Below, piece by piece: positions 1 through 10,693 of a DNA stretch of 64,000 bases (positions are counted from its first letter, which is position 1; each line of letters starts with the position of its first letter). The stretch covers positions 36,636,533 to 36,700,532 of the forward strand of contig OZ026627.1 in the NCBI GenBank assembly GCA_964020975.1. The letters are read 5' to 3'. The notes under the pieces are model-generated. The model ran no database searches. It was not told where the DNA came from and saw only the letters and a program-made list of their open reading frames with translations. The translations under genes and the position numbers were made by a program. The stretch is from Hermodice carunculata. Its lineage: Eukaryota; Annelida; Polychaeta; Eunicida; Amphinomidae.

Positions 1-1220
1 ATACTTTCATTTAAAAGGTAATTGTTCCTGAATACAGTGAAGTAAATTTCAGCTCAAAGATCTCATATTTGATATTGCAAATTTCACATTTCAAATATAT
101 TGTGCTAATGACTTGTGTGGACAATGAATCTGTGATCGCTATCAGCAACTGTGGTGATGGACATCTTCATCAAGTTAATAAATAAAAGTAAATTGAGGCA
201 AATTATGACCAACATTACCTAGGATTTGCTGAATAAGATAGACTTGCTTTTTTCAAATTGAAACCGATACGTGTTGTGTGAAGAGAAAGTGTACATAAAG
301 CGCATCTGTATTCAAGAATGGGCAATAATTGGGCCCATAATTCAAATTTTTTGCTCCAATAGGCAGGAATCCAACATCTATAATGATGGAGATTATGATT
401 TGATTCACATAAATTACTCTATAATTCCTGCTACTTTGATGCCAAAATGTACGGCATTTTTGGGTGGTAATGATGTCTGATATAACCCTCGAGGTGCTTT
501 AGCCTGGTCCACACATTACACGTCTGGCATCATCCTTGCAAGAGAAACAACTCGGAGAGTGGACCGTGAAAACAAAGAATTCAGAGTTTAAAGGAAGTAA
601 GTACATTTAATTTTTGACAGGTAGTAGTATGTATAAGCATGTGTCAATAATCAAGGTATTTTGCAGCAGGCTACAGACCACTAACGATGAAAAGTTGGCC
701 ATGTACATTTAGATTTGATGTGCAGAAAGTGGCCCATGCGATGGTGCACCAGTGATTGGGTGAAGTTCTAAATAATCATTGGCAAACATGAAGCAATATA
801 ATGATGGATGGTAGTCTTTACTGTTTTTTTTTTTTGAGCTTGGTACGGGCACGAAAAAAAGATGTTACTTTTTGAAATTAATGCAGTTTAGGTGACTGTG
901 ACCATAGAGGTAATATTACCTACATGCTGTGACTCACGGATAGCATACCATACAAAATAGTATTTGTAAACAAAACCAGGAGGATTCCACTTCTGAAAAG
1001 GGCGTGCTGAAGATAGGTCGTGCTGCAGTGTGGCACAGATTTGTTGAAGAACCTCAAAAAGCTTGGTCAGTAGGCTTTATGACAATACTATTACATGTAC
1101 TATAACCAGCTGCTCAGTCAAATTATATGTTGGGCATATTAAACTGAGAAAAGTAAGCCTGTGTCTATCATGTGCAGTGCCTTTGGGGAAAAAAGATAAA
1201 ACTGTTTTTATTTTTGAGAA
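1..1220. other. Single-copy AT-rich DNA, no gene seen
   Basis: No reading frame here has both a convincing length and splice context. The longest open stretches are about 70 codons, which is expected by chance at this base composition. I see no tRNA boxes and no repeat shared with the rest of the window. Confidence 0.6.
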
Positions 1221-1330
1221 AGGGTCCGCCCCATTGCTCAAATTTGGCAATATGCTTATCTAACATGCCAAAATGAACTGATTAGATTTCGGTGTCACCG
1301 TGACCTAATTTGAGCAAATTGCGGACCCTT
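1221..1330. repeat. Dispersed GGGTCCGC-ended repeat, copy 1 (short)
   Basis: This is one of three same-orientation copies in the window (others at 10437-10648 and 26857-27058). It begins AGGGTCCGCCCCAT and ends GCGGACCCTTC, so the ends are inverted copies of GGGTCCGC. The middle reads GCTCAAATTTGGCAATATGC, which is nearly identical in the other copies. This copy is about half their length and lacks the left internal part with the ATGTCC and CCTCCA stretches. The inverted ends suggest a non-autonomous DNA transposon, but no target duplication is clear. Confidence 0.6.
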
Positions 1331-1414
1331 CAATCAACAATTGCACTGAAGGTATGCATAGTTTTTTTTTTATTTTTGTTTTTAATATGACTGGTAACAT
1401 GTCTTGACGTATTT

Positions 1415-1627
1415 TCAGGACACAGTCAGGGATGTTTCAGCTGCCCTGACTTGTAGCTGAGCTTGGGCTATGTGTCGGCTGTCCATCCTTCCACAATTTA
1501 CACATTTGCATTTCCAACCTTTCCTCAAAAAAGACGAGCCGGAGTTTCTTCGAACTTTGTGGGGAGTTTCCTTGTGTTGTTTTCTACCAACTTCACTCAA
1601 CATGTCACTAACAAGTGATTGTTTCAT
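1415..1627 (-). other. Unrecognised short open frame with a Cys cluster
   Basis: A 70-codon frame starts at an ATG on the minus strand. Its middle is basic, and a WKCKCVNCGRMD segment has a C-X-C-X2-C arrangement that could bind a metal. I do not recognise a family. There is no clear splice signal or promoter around it, and the plus strand over the same bases is also open for about 110 codons, which lowers its weight. It may be a relic of a mobile-element protein, a short exon or chance. Confidence 0.15.
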
Positions 1628-2169
1628 TTATTTATCTTTTAAAGGTTTTGGGGCAAAATTAAAAAAAAGAAAATCTTTTTCTGAAACCACATGGTCAGTT
1701 AATATGAATTATAACCGGGACAATTCTAGGCTCCCCATGACCTTGATTTGTTCAAAAGCTGGCACTGCAATTGTTTTCCTAAATTTTTGTGTGTTTCTTT
1801 AATTTGTACTTTCCCCAAACCACAAGCTATACTTTGATCACTTGTTCAGCGAAGTTTTTCACCAAGTTGGATTACTTTCCTGTACTGATATTAAACAAAT
1901 TCTTAAAACTACACACAAGGCTCGACAAATTGTGTGTGGTTGCCCAGGGCAAGCCAATTTGAATCTTTGAAAGTTAAAAGAAACAGGTGCTTGCCTGGTC
2001 ATATAACATTTTTTTTTTTCCTGTGGGGAACTCCTTTTTTTTTTTTTTTGTCACAAACAAAGGTTTTGTGACCCAGTTGCAAGCAGTGATTGTTTGGAAG
2101 ATGTAACGGGGCTTGTGGAGCACGGACGTGAAAAGGTGACTGTAATAACATTCATAAACAGTGTCTTAA

Positions 2170-2405
2170 CCCTCCCCTCCCCCACTTGAATTAAGATGGA
2201 GTCAATAGCTTTCCTTTGGCATGGGTTGGGCATAAGTGCCCAAACCATGTGAAGGAAAGCTGTTGATCTGGGGAATGTGATCTTGATAGGTCTCATCTCA
2301 ATTCTCAGTCAAATTGTTTTTCATTACTGTGGATATTAGTTGAAACCACTCAAGCAGACGACATTTGACCACCAGACAGTTTGGACCAGTTTAAGGGGGA
2401 AAGGG
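2170..2405 (+). mobile_element. TTAA-flanked MITE, subfamily A (piggyBac-like ends)
   Basis: The left flank is TTAA at 2166-2169 and the right flank is TCAA at 2406-2409. The ends are CCCTCCCC and GGGGGAAAGGG. Inside is the family hairpin CAATAGCTTTCC...GGAAAGCTGTTGA. The rest matches the copies at 48848 and 53684, including CTTGATAGGTCTC and AGCAGACGACATTTGACCACC. TTAA targets with CCCTTT-type ends are the hallmark of piggyBac-type elements. It has no coding capacity. It shares its right target site with the next element. Confidence 0.75.
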
Positions 2406-2409
2406 TCAA

Positions 2410-2632
2410 CTCTTTCAGTGCCAAATTTTGGACTGAGTCATCAGCTTTTCTTGGTTCGCAATGGGTGCCAAGAAAAGCTGTTGACCTAAGATACTGTCTC
2501 TGGAGCTACAGGCATGCTGGTACTTGAATGAAAGGCCCTTTTATGAGGAATACAAATCTGGGATCTATATCATGATTCAGACTAGTTTGACTTAAGTAGA
2601 TTGACTTTCAGTCGTGCTTGGCACTCAAAGAG
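2410..2632 (+). mobile_element. TTAA-flanked MITE, subfamily B
   Basis: It starts CTCTTTCAGTGCCAAAT directly after TCAA (2406-2409) and ends GCTTGGCACTCAAAGAG before TTAA (2633-2636). The terminal inverted repeats therefore read CTCTTTSAGTGCC. It carries the same GTCATCAGCTTTTC...GAAAAGCTGTTGAC hairpin as subfamily A but has different flanks, including CATGCTGGTACTTGAATGAAAGG. Related copies lie at 15048 and 50329. Confidence 0.7.
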
Positions 2633-2640
2633 TTAAGTTT

Positions 2641-4524
2641 GAGTGCCAGCTCAATTGCAGCAGGAATATGGAAACACAACCCCGGCAGCAGCTTCCTTGT
2701 TTTGTATTTGTGTCTTTTTGCCCAGAACCACTTCCTAGTAGTCAATATCCTATTCCGCAGTTCAAACTCTTTACTCTCCATAAGCTAACCTGTCCCTGTC
2801 TAACCTGTATACATATGGAATTACTATTGTCTATATTGCACACGTTCCTCTGTAAAATTTTGACATAGGCTGTATCAGCCCAAATAAATTAAAGGGTCTT
2901 CAGCGGGTAACTACTCAACATGTTTCGGAGCCTTTTGTGACCAAACAACCCGAGGCACGGTGTTGCTGCTGATGCCAAAGGAGCAAACAATTTCTTGCAA
3001 AAAAACAGTGGTTTTATCGAGGGTACAAAATACACACGGAATCGAAGGTGAAAAATTTACCAATGTTTCATGAATTTTATGCTGTCCCTGCTGGTTTCAA
3101 CAAGATAGAACTTAGGCACAAGCATCAGTGATGCACTGTTGAGCCACAAACGTCTGCAATGCTGATGAGTAAACCAGTCACTAGAATTGCTTTCAAAAGA
3201 TTTAAAACTGATGCATGGTGTACTCAATTTTGATAAATTCAGAATTTAAGCGGTAAATAATGAAAGCATGGCAATAAAATTTCTGAAAAACTTGAAAGAC
3301 CCCCCCCCCCCCAAAAAAAGAGCAAAAATTATCACTGGTCACACAATGTGCTCAGCTGAAATAGTGAGTGGAATGACCGCTACAGAATGTCCCCACGTCA
3401 CTGTCATGTCCCTGTGTTCACTTGTCATACTCAAAACTTAAACTCTGGAGTTTGACTTGTCATTGGATGCATTTTTGCTTTGTTTACATCTGCAACTGCA
3501 GCACATGAAGTTTTTGCATTGTGTGATGAATTTTATCAAGTAATTTCATTGGAGAAATATTTCAATATTGTGGCCACAGGCTCTATGGGAAATATTACCA
3601 TTATGGGAAGCAACCTGGCTGGGGTCTCGGTCAAATTTCTTCATATTGTCATGCTCCAGTTACCATGATATTGTTGGTGGTAAAACCTGGGAGGTGAAAC
3701 CATGTTGAAATGCAAGTCCTATCTCCAGAATTTTTTCGTGGCTTTGCTTACAATGCCATTCTGTATTTGGCAGTCGCACTTGTCTAACATGCTGCATTAA
3801 TTTCAAAAAGAAGCATCTTTTGCTGCCACTGCCAAACTTGACTTGACTTGTCTTGTACATAATGCCATGGGCCTTAGGTGCACCTTGTGTTTTGAGTTTT
3901 ACACAGCTGGTACTTGCAACGGTCAACTTTTCATTGTTGTGGTCAGCACCTGTTTCTGAATACCTTAATTCTTCAACACATGTACTCATACACACCACTA
4001 AAGCATTAAAAGTTAAACGCACTTGCTTCCTTTTTTCCACTTTGGTTCCTCTTCTCTGGCATCCTCTTCCATGGGTCCAGCTGCTTTCTTCAATTTTAAA
4101 TGATTTATGCCAGCAAACAGAACTCAGAATACCTTTATTTAGCCAATCCGGAAAAAAAAATCACAAATATACAAAATTGTAAATATTGATATGGCTTGTA
4201 TTTTGCGAGACTTCCATTAAGACACATTCAGGTTGCTACCATGGGAGCCCCACAGTATAACAATTGATTTAAACAATGTTGATGGCAAATGAAATAGTGT
4301 GATAATCATGGTGAATGTAAGGAAATGCATGTAATTGTACATTGTTATTTCAATCCGGGAGGAAAATTACCTTGTGAATGTACCACTCAGGTATGAACAT
4401 AATTACTGGTTATTTTCACAAACGTAATAGTTAATTACATTACAGCCATGTTGATAATTATTCAAGAATTTGTGTTTTATGTACCTTGAAAAACCTTGCA
4501 AACTATGAGCGTGGATTTTTTCTA
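2641..4524. other. Single-copy DNA, no gene identified
   Basis: Overlapping frames at 3660-4040 (minus, 126 codons) and 3853-4182 (plus, 109 codons) are open, but neither shows a motif I recognise. Two opposed open frames over the same bases argue for chance. A C10-12 tract lies near 3301-3312. Confidence 0.5.
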
Positions 4525-4525
4525 T

Positions 4526-4721
4526 TACGGTATTCATCTTGCACACTCCCTAATAAGCACACACCCCCATTTTTTTTTCTAAGAAAGAACCCAAAAATAT
4601 CCCATAGTTCTCAAATGAGTGGTAGAATTCATTGTTCTCCTCAGGATTTGTATTTTTTTCAGCTTTTGTGGTGGAAACTTTGTTTATAGTGCGCTGTGTG
4701 CTTATTAAAATGAATATGGTA
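4526..4721 (+). mobile_element. MITE with TACGGTATTCATCTT / AATATGGTA ends
   Basis: The left end reads TACGGTATTCATCTT followed by CTAATAAGCACAC. The right end reads GTGTGCTTATTAAAATGAAT then ATGGTA. These ends are inverted repeats of about 27 bp with a short spacer on the left. A second copy sits in reverse orientation at 46096-46301, inside another element. The element at 23028-23232 has similar ends (TTACCGTATTA, TAGCACC). There is no coding capacity, and the superfamily is not resolved. Confidence 0.7.
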
Positions 4722-5280
4722 CATTCATATCTGTTCGATTTTTTAATTTTGTCTTATCAAACAATAAACTATGTTGAGCAAAGAGTCTGTTGACTCTATT
4801 AATAGAGGGGTTTTTTGTTATCTCTTTTGTTGTAATTGTTTATTTCATTTATAGGAATAAATGAAAAAAAGAGAGCAATCTTGTTGGTAGATCATTATAT
4901 ATATACATTGTATTTATAATAAAATTTCAGTTTATTTTGATTATTCAAACATTTACACAAGATGTTCACATATCACTATGAGGTGCGCTGTGTGCTTATT
5001 AAAATGAATATGGTACATTCATATCTGTTCGATTTCTTAATTTTGTCTTATCAAACATTAAACTATGTTGAGCAAAGAGTCTGTTGACTCTATTAATAGA
5101 GGTTTTTTTTTTGTTATCTCTGTTGTTGTAATTGTTTATTTCATTTGTAGGAATAAATGAAAAAAAGAGAGCAATCTTGTTGGTAGATCATTATATATTT
5201 ACATTGTATTTATAATAAAATTTCAGTTTATTTTGATTATTCAAACATTGACACAAGATGTTCACATATCACTATGAGGT
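4689..5280. repeat. 294-bp direct tandem duplication
   Basis: Unit 1 is 4689-4982 and unit 2 is 4983 to about 5280. The units differ only at scattered bases and in T-run length, so the event is fairly recent. Both start GTGCGCTGTGTGCTTATT and end CACATATCACTATGAG. The duplicated block begins inside the MITE at 4526-4721, so unit 2 carries a second copy of the MITE's right 33 bp without the rest. Confidence 0.9.
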
Positions 5281-6090
5281 GGACCATATGGTATCAAGAG
5301 GATAAATATTTGTGAGGATTTCTTTGCACATCATCATCAGCATTGCCAATACTGGCTTCATAATAACAGGGAATGCCGTAAAAATGATATATGTGGTATT
5401 CAAATTCACAATGTGTGTCAAAACAGATAAAAATAATTTTGCTGCTCATTGATGTAAATATTTGAATTAAGAGTTGAAAATTGTGGCTCCTCATTATCAC
5501 TCACTTTTGACTTCTGGTCATTTTTGCGTCTAATTTCGTTTCACAAAAAGTGTATCAGTTGACTGAAGTATTCCAATATACAAACATGTTGAGCACAATT
5601 GTCATATCCTGGATAATGTTAAGCATCATTTGCATGATTTTGATTTTGTCCATTAAATTCAACAAAGATGTCCATGATCACTGATCAACAGTCAATTCAG
5701 CATGAAGCCACTTGGGAAAGATGTTTTAAATGTACAGTTTGGGACATCAAATATATTTTTCTGATATGATATTTACTTCGTCAAATTTGGAAAACATTAT
5801 TGTTTAGACAGAGACGTGTTTTTAGTCCAAGTTTCATTAATTTTTCTGATTTGATTCAAAATCGTGCCTTACATCCAAACAAGATTCTGCAACAGACTTG
5901 TGTTGTGCATACTGTGTTTACATCAGAGACCTTCTGCGATAAAAAAGTTCATTCTCTTTACTGATTGGTCTAGATAAATAAACTATTGCATGACATCAGG
6001 TCCCCCCCCCCCAACTAATTTCTGTAAATGAAAAACCAGTGTACAGTTATACCGTGTTCATACTCACAAAGACACTGTGAAAACATAATA
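5281..6090. other. Single-copy AT-rich DNA, no gene seen
   Basis: I see no extended coding frame, structural RNA or repeat shared with the rest of the window. A C10 tract is present near 6002-6011. Confidence 0.5.
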
Positions 6091-6094
6091 GAAT

Positions 6095-6096
<2 letters not shown>

Positions 6097-6138
<42 letters not shown>
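6097..6138. repeat. (AT)n microsatellite
   Basis: An uninterrupted AT dinucleotide run of 42 bases. Confidence 0.95.
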
Positions 6139-6142
<4 letters not shown>

Positions 6143-6317
6143 CACAATATAATGTATGATATGCCTTTATTCTTTCATATTCAAACATCTTTTACTGACG
6201 TATATGTGATCTATTTACCCTGGCTTTTACAAGCATAAGAACCAAAACACTGGAACTATATGCACAGAGTGAAGATTCACTGTGGACATAAGTTAACGTA
6301 ATGTATGTTGTTGTTAA

Positions 6318-6550
6318 CCCTTAAAGTGCTAATCACTGCTATAATCATTTTTCTCATAACCATTAAACATATATAATGGTTAAAAGATTCCAATTCCTCA
6401 TGAAGATACCTTTCATTCAAATACCAGCAGGCCTGGTCTAAAGCAAAAAGTAGTCTTAGTCAACAGCTTCCTGGGCACATTTTGCATGCAATGTGTGCAA
6501 AGTGTCCCATGGAAAGCTGTTGACTCAGTCTTAAATCAGTGCTTTAAAGG
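6318..6550 (-). mobile_element. TTAA-flanked MITE, subfamily C
   Basis: Exact TTAA lies on both sides (6314-6317 and 6551-6554). The ends are CCCTTAAAGTGCTAATCA and TCAGTGCTTTAAAGG. The internal hairpin is GTCAACAGCTTCC...GGAAAGCTGTTGAC, with the loop arms TTTGCATGCA and TGTGCAAA. It is the reverse orientation of the copy at 60864-61090, sharing ATAATGGTTAAAAGATT and GAAGATACCTTTCATTCAAAT. It is non-coding. Confidence 0.8.
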
Positions 6551-6831
6551 TTAAGTTGTTTCACATTCATTTGAACTTAGGTAATCAACTTTCATGTAAT
6601 GTACAGCTATACAGGGAACCTTCAGACCAAAACTATAAGACAAAATACAGAAAAGTACCAGCTATGAAGTGAAATAATGGAAATTAATGTAAAAGAGGCA
6701 GTCAGGGGAGAGTGACTTGTCTACTTATGTGTGCCATTGCAGCTTATTTATTGGATGTGATTTAAAAATGTTTTATACTTTTAATTTACTCTACTTAAGT
6801 GTTACTACTTTCCAAATGCATGGTATCAACA

Positions 6832-6885
6832 CCTAACTCTATAAGTGCCAAATTTTGGACTGAGTCAACAGCTTTTCCCTGGAAC
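6832..6885 (+). mobile_element. Fragment of TTAA MITE subfamily B (left end)
   Basis: It reads CTAACTCTATAAGTGCCAAA then TTTTGGACTGAGTCAACAGC, matching the left 50 bp of the element at 2410. The rest is missing or unrecognisable. Confidence 0.6.
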
Positions 6886-6889
6886 TAGG

Positions 6890-9500
6890 CTATGTATTCC
6901 TGATATTTAAAAAAAAATCTGTCTAACATGTTCGGCCAAATATTTATCTTAGCCAAACAATGCAGTTTAATTATTTTTTCTTCTTTGTTACCTTTAATTG
7001 AAACACATATTTTACTGTTGCATCTTTTTTCCACAGTTGAAGCAAGCACGGTGTGCCTGTATATTTACTGAGGGGTATGCTGTCATCAAATGTACTTCTG
7101 AATAAAAAACACTTGAACACTGGTTTAAAAATTCTAAAGATAACTGAAGTACTTCACTGTTTTTGTGCAAATTTCATTTTCTCACAGCTGTTAGCATTTG
7201 GTAAATCACATTAAAATGGTGCTGCATGGACTCAATGTGATTACTTGGTATACCGTCTATGAATAAATGAATTATAATTATTGATGAATGCACCGTGTGT
7301 AATATCTGATGAATACATGTGGAGGAATACTGTGAAATCTTGTCATAAAAGGCCAATTATGGCTCTCCAAACAGATCAGCTGAGTGAACTCATTAGCAGT
7401 AGGAGTAATGAGGTGTCATAATTTGTGGAAGGCATGGAAATGAAGTGATATGGCACTTTTTGGAAGTGGCCTATGTGTGAATTTCATTCACAGCCCAACA
7501 GCAGAAATATCATAAACCTGGTGTAGTAGGTGTCATAAAATGTAAATTGTATATTTCAGATTCAGGACATTTGAGTGTGTAAGAAACCTTTGGAGCAAGT
7601 CATTTCCTCTTGACTTTAAAAGCTTGTTTACCATGCAGTTAGTTGTATCATGCAAGTTGTAGTCTTCAGGAAAGAAAAAAAAATCAAAATAAAGATTTTG
7701 GTCCAAATCAGAGTCAGTTGTAATATTTGACAGGCAAAAAAAAAAAGGGGTGGCATGGGTTGGAACACAATATGTGGGTTGCCATTGTCACTCTTGTGTG
7801 AGCTGTATTGTCAGAAAATTGTGGATGAATTACTAACAGGTAGAATAACAGATCAGTAGATCATTCAGACAAGGGATGGTAATGATAGTTGCATATTTCA
7901 ATTCCAGGGAACATTTATATGTGGAAGTATGTAGTCTTGAAAATTTTTTTTATTTTTTTTATTGTCAGTAGTTTGCGTTTATTTTGTTTGTATAAAAGTT
8001 TTTTTATGTGTCACTTGAAACATCTAAAAATTGTACATGCAAATTTAAAAATTAATTTTTCTGTAGTTTTTTTATTTTTTGGTCATCATCATTACTTTTT
8101 TTTAACAAAACTGCCATTTTATACTGCCACAGATATACATATACACTGAATAAATGGATAATTTTTTTATATTTCATATGTATTGTACATTTCATGGACA
8201 CATAAAGAATACAACAGGATGACAAAGTATTTTATATTTTATCACGTCATCTGCAATTAAGAAAAATCATTACTGTTGCCTTCCTGGATTTTATTCATGA
8301 ATGAACTCATGTCTTAAATTGACTGGGTATCACCGACGTCTTTCAAATTTGTTGCCATTTTCAAGGTTGTGGTGAGAAGTGTACCTTGTATTAGCTGTAG
8401 GGTGTTCTCCTGCATGTAGTCCACACATGACAAAGGTGAACAGCTCCTTCTGTTGTAGTTGGATGTTGATAACAATCTTTCCTGCATTCTTATCTGCAGG
8501 TACACTGGTGTATGAGGCATCACACGGGGACACAGGCTGGCCCCAAAGACTCCTTTGTTTTTAAGTTAATTTCTTTTGTTTGGCTTAATAGAAAAATCTG
8601 TTGTTCACGCCTTTAATTACGTACATGTTAAAATTATCACCTACAAAAAGCATACAAAGCGATTGGACATTAAATACCATTTGCCTGACAACTGCTATGG
8701 GAACAATGTAAAACAATTACATACAAAAGTCAAGGACTTTCAGCTGGATAGTGAGCTTGTTAATTATTGCCCTGCTGGGGCAACGTTGCCGGAGGCTGGC
8801 TCAAGATGGTAAAGGAGTCAACCGGAGGAAGGGGGCGGGGTTTGGAGTGGTCCACTTGAAGGGGGGTGAGGGTTGGTGGCCAATAGAATGCCATGGATCG
8901 AAATGACAACTGACACTGCCGGTTGTGTGGTGTGTCAAAGTGATTCAGGCACCAAATATGAATTTACAGAAGAGCAGGTTTTCATTAGTGGAGGCTGATA
9001 TTTGACCAACCAATTTTGTTGAAAAGCAAACACAACACAAAGCATTTGAGGAACAGAAATTACGTGAATTTACACAGTATGAGTTCAGACTCGTAATTAC
9101 TTTGGAATTTGTAGAATTACCACCAGCAGCTGATGGCTTGCATTTGCTATTTCTAGTGGGCTGATACATGTGGGATTTTTGCTTGAAGGTAGCTTCACAC
9201 ATTTTAGCCAAAGACATCTTGTACTTCTGTAATTTTAAAAGCAACATTTGAAGTTCCATCACCAAACAAAGCTGTGCACACTGATTGGAAAATGTATGAA
9301 GCTGTGCCTCGGCTTTTGATAATGAAATCAAGGTATGACTAAAATATTTTAATGTGGTTAACCAAAGTGGCTAAAAGCAAGTACGTAATCCCTAGAAATA
9401 GCCCAATGTAATTCACCCATTATCAGTCATGTGCATATGTGTGTCAGGAGGATTTTGCATGTTTTATTTTTATTTATTTTTTTTTTGAAAATGCCCCCTT
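6890..9500. other. Single-copy DNA, no gene identified
   Basis: I found no conserved domain, paired splice sites or structural RNA. The longest frame (8945-9331, minus, 128 codons) shows no recognised motif and has Ser/Cys-rich, low-information content. T-rich stretches at 7940-8170 are typical of intronic or intergenic DNA. Confidence 0.5.
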
Positions 9501-9504
9501 TATT

Positions 9505-9724
<220 letters not shown>

Positions 9725-10436
9725 CAACAGAAAAGAATATTACATGATTGGCATATACATCCATATATTGAGATGTTTGCCAAGGAGAGACAATGTTACG
9801 TTGCGAAGGTATCTTTTTGCTACCCACCGATTTTAACACTCATCATAGAGACCACGTACAGCCTGCTAATGCTGTGTATAGACCACATTTATCTTTCTGA
9901 TGCAGTGTGTACCCGAAGTAAATGTTGCCATAAATGCAATAAACCCTGCTATACATCACGCACTTGTGCAAAGGCAACTGATGGGGGCTCTTTTTTTTGC
10001 ATATCAATATTACAAGGTCCAAAATGAGGCAAATTTCAGATACCACGACTTCCCCTAAAAGGGCCCGACTGATGCAGAAAGCTGACTTCCTTACACTGCC
10101 GTATGAATATATATGGCTGTCAGAGTGCGCTAAATCACATCAGTGATAAGCGAATGTGCACAGGCATGCTCCTGGGCACCATTTTCTGCTATGTAAGAAT
10201 ATTTTTTCCGGCCTCCAATCATGAATTTCATTTTGTTCTATTCAAACATTATGATAAAATTAAAACCAAATTTTGTTAAAGACATTAGTAACGACGTTGC
10301 GCATCGGAGACAGTATTCAACAACACATCGTGTTTATTCAAAATTTTTTGAAGTTCTGTAGCTCTCCGCTTATCTGCCGCGGTAGCCGTGCAGTGACTAA
10401 TCTGCATATTTTCCTTGCCTTCCGTAAGGAGATTTT
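9725..10436. other. Single-copy DNA, no gene seen
   Basis: No frame with recognisable content beyond the microsatellite run-on. Nothing here recurs elsewhere in the window. Confidence 0.5.
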
Positions 10437-10648
10437 CAGGGTCCGCTCCATGGGGTGTCCTTTATGTTTTTGGATTGTTCCTCCATGCGGATGTCCGTCC
10501 TGATGTGCTCATTCTTGTTATTGTGATATGTACAGAATGCCTCCATGTATTTTGCTCAAATTTGGCAATGTGCTTATCTTACCTGGCAAGATGAACCAAT
10601 TTGATTTTGGTGTCACCATGACATGATTTGAGCAAATGGCAGACCCTT
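10437..10648. repeat. Dispersed GGGTCCGC-ended repeat, copy 2
   Basis: It begins AGGGTCCGCTCCATGGGG and ends GGCAGACCCTTCA. It shares ACAGAATGCCTCCA and GCTCAAATTTGGCAAT with the copy at 26857. It lies about 45 bp before the long repeat that starts near 10694. Confidence 0.7.
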
Positions 10649-10693
10649 CAGTCAACGCTTGCGTAGAAGGTATGTCTTGTTTATGAAGTTTTT

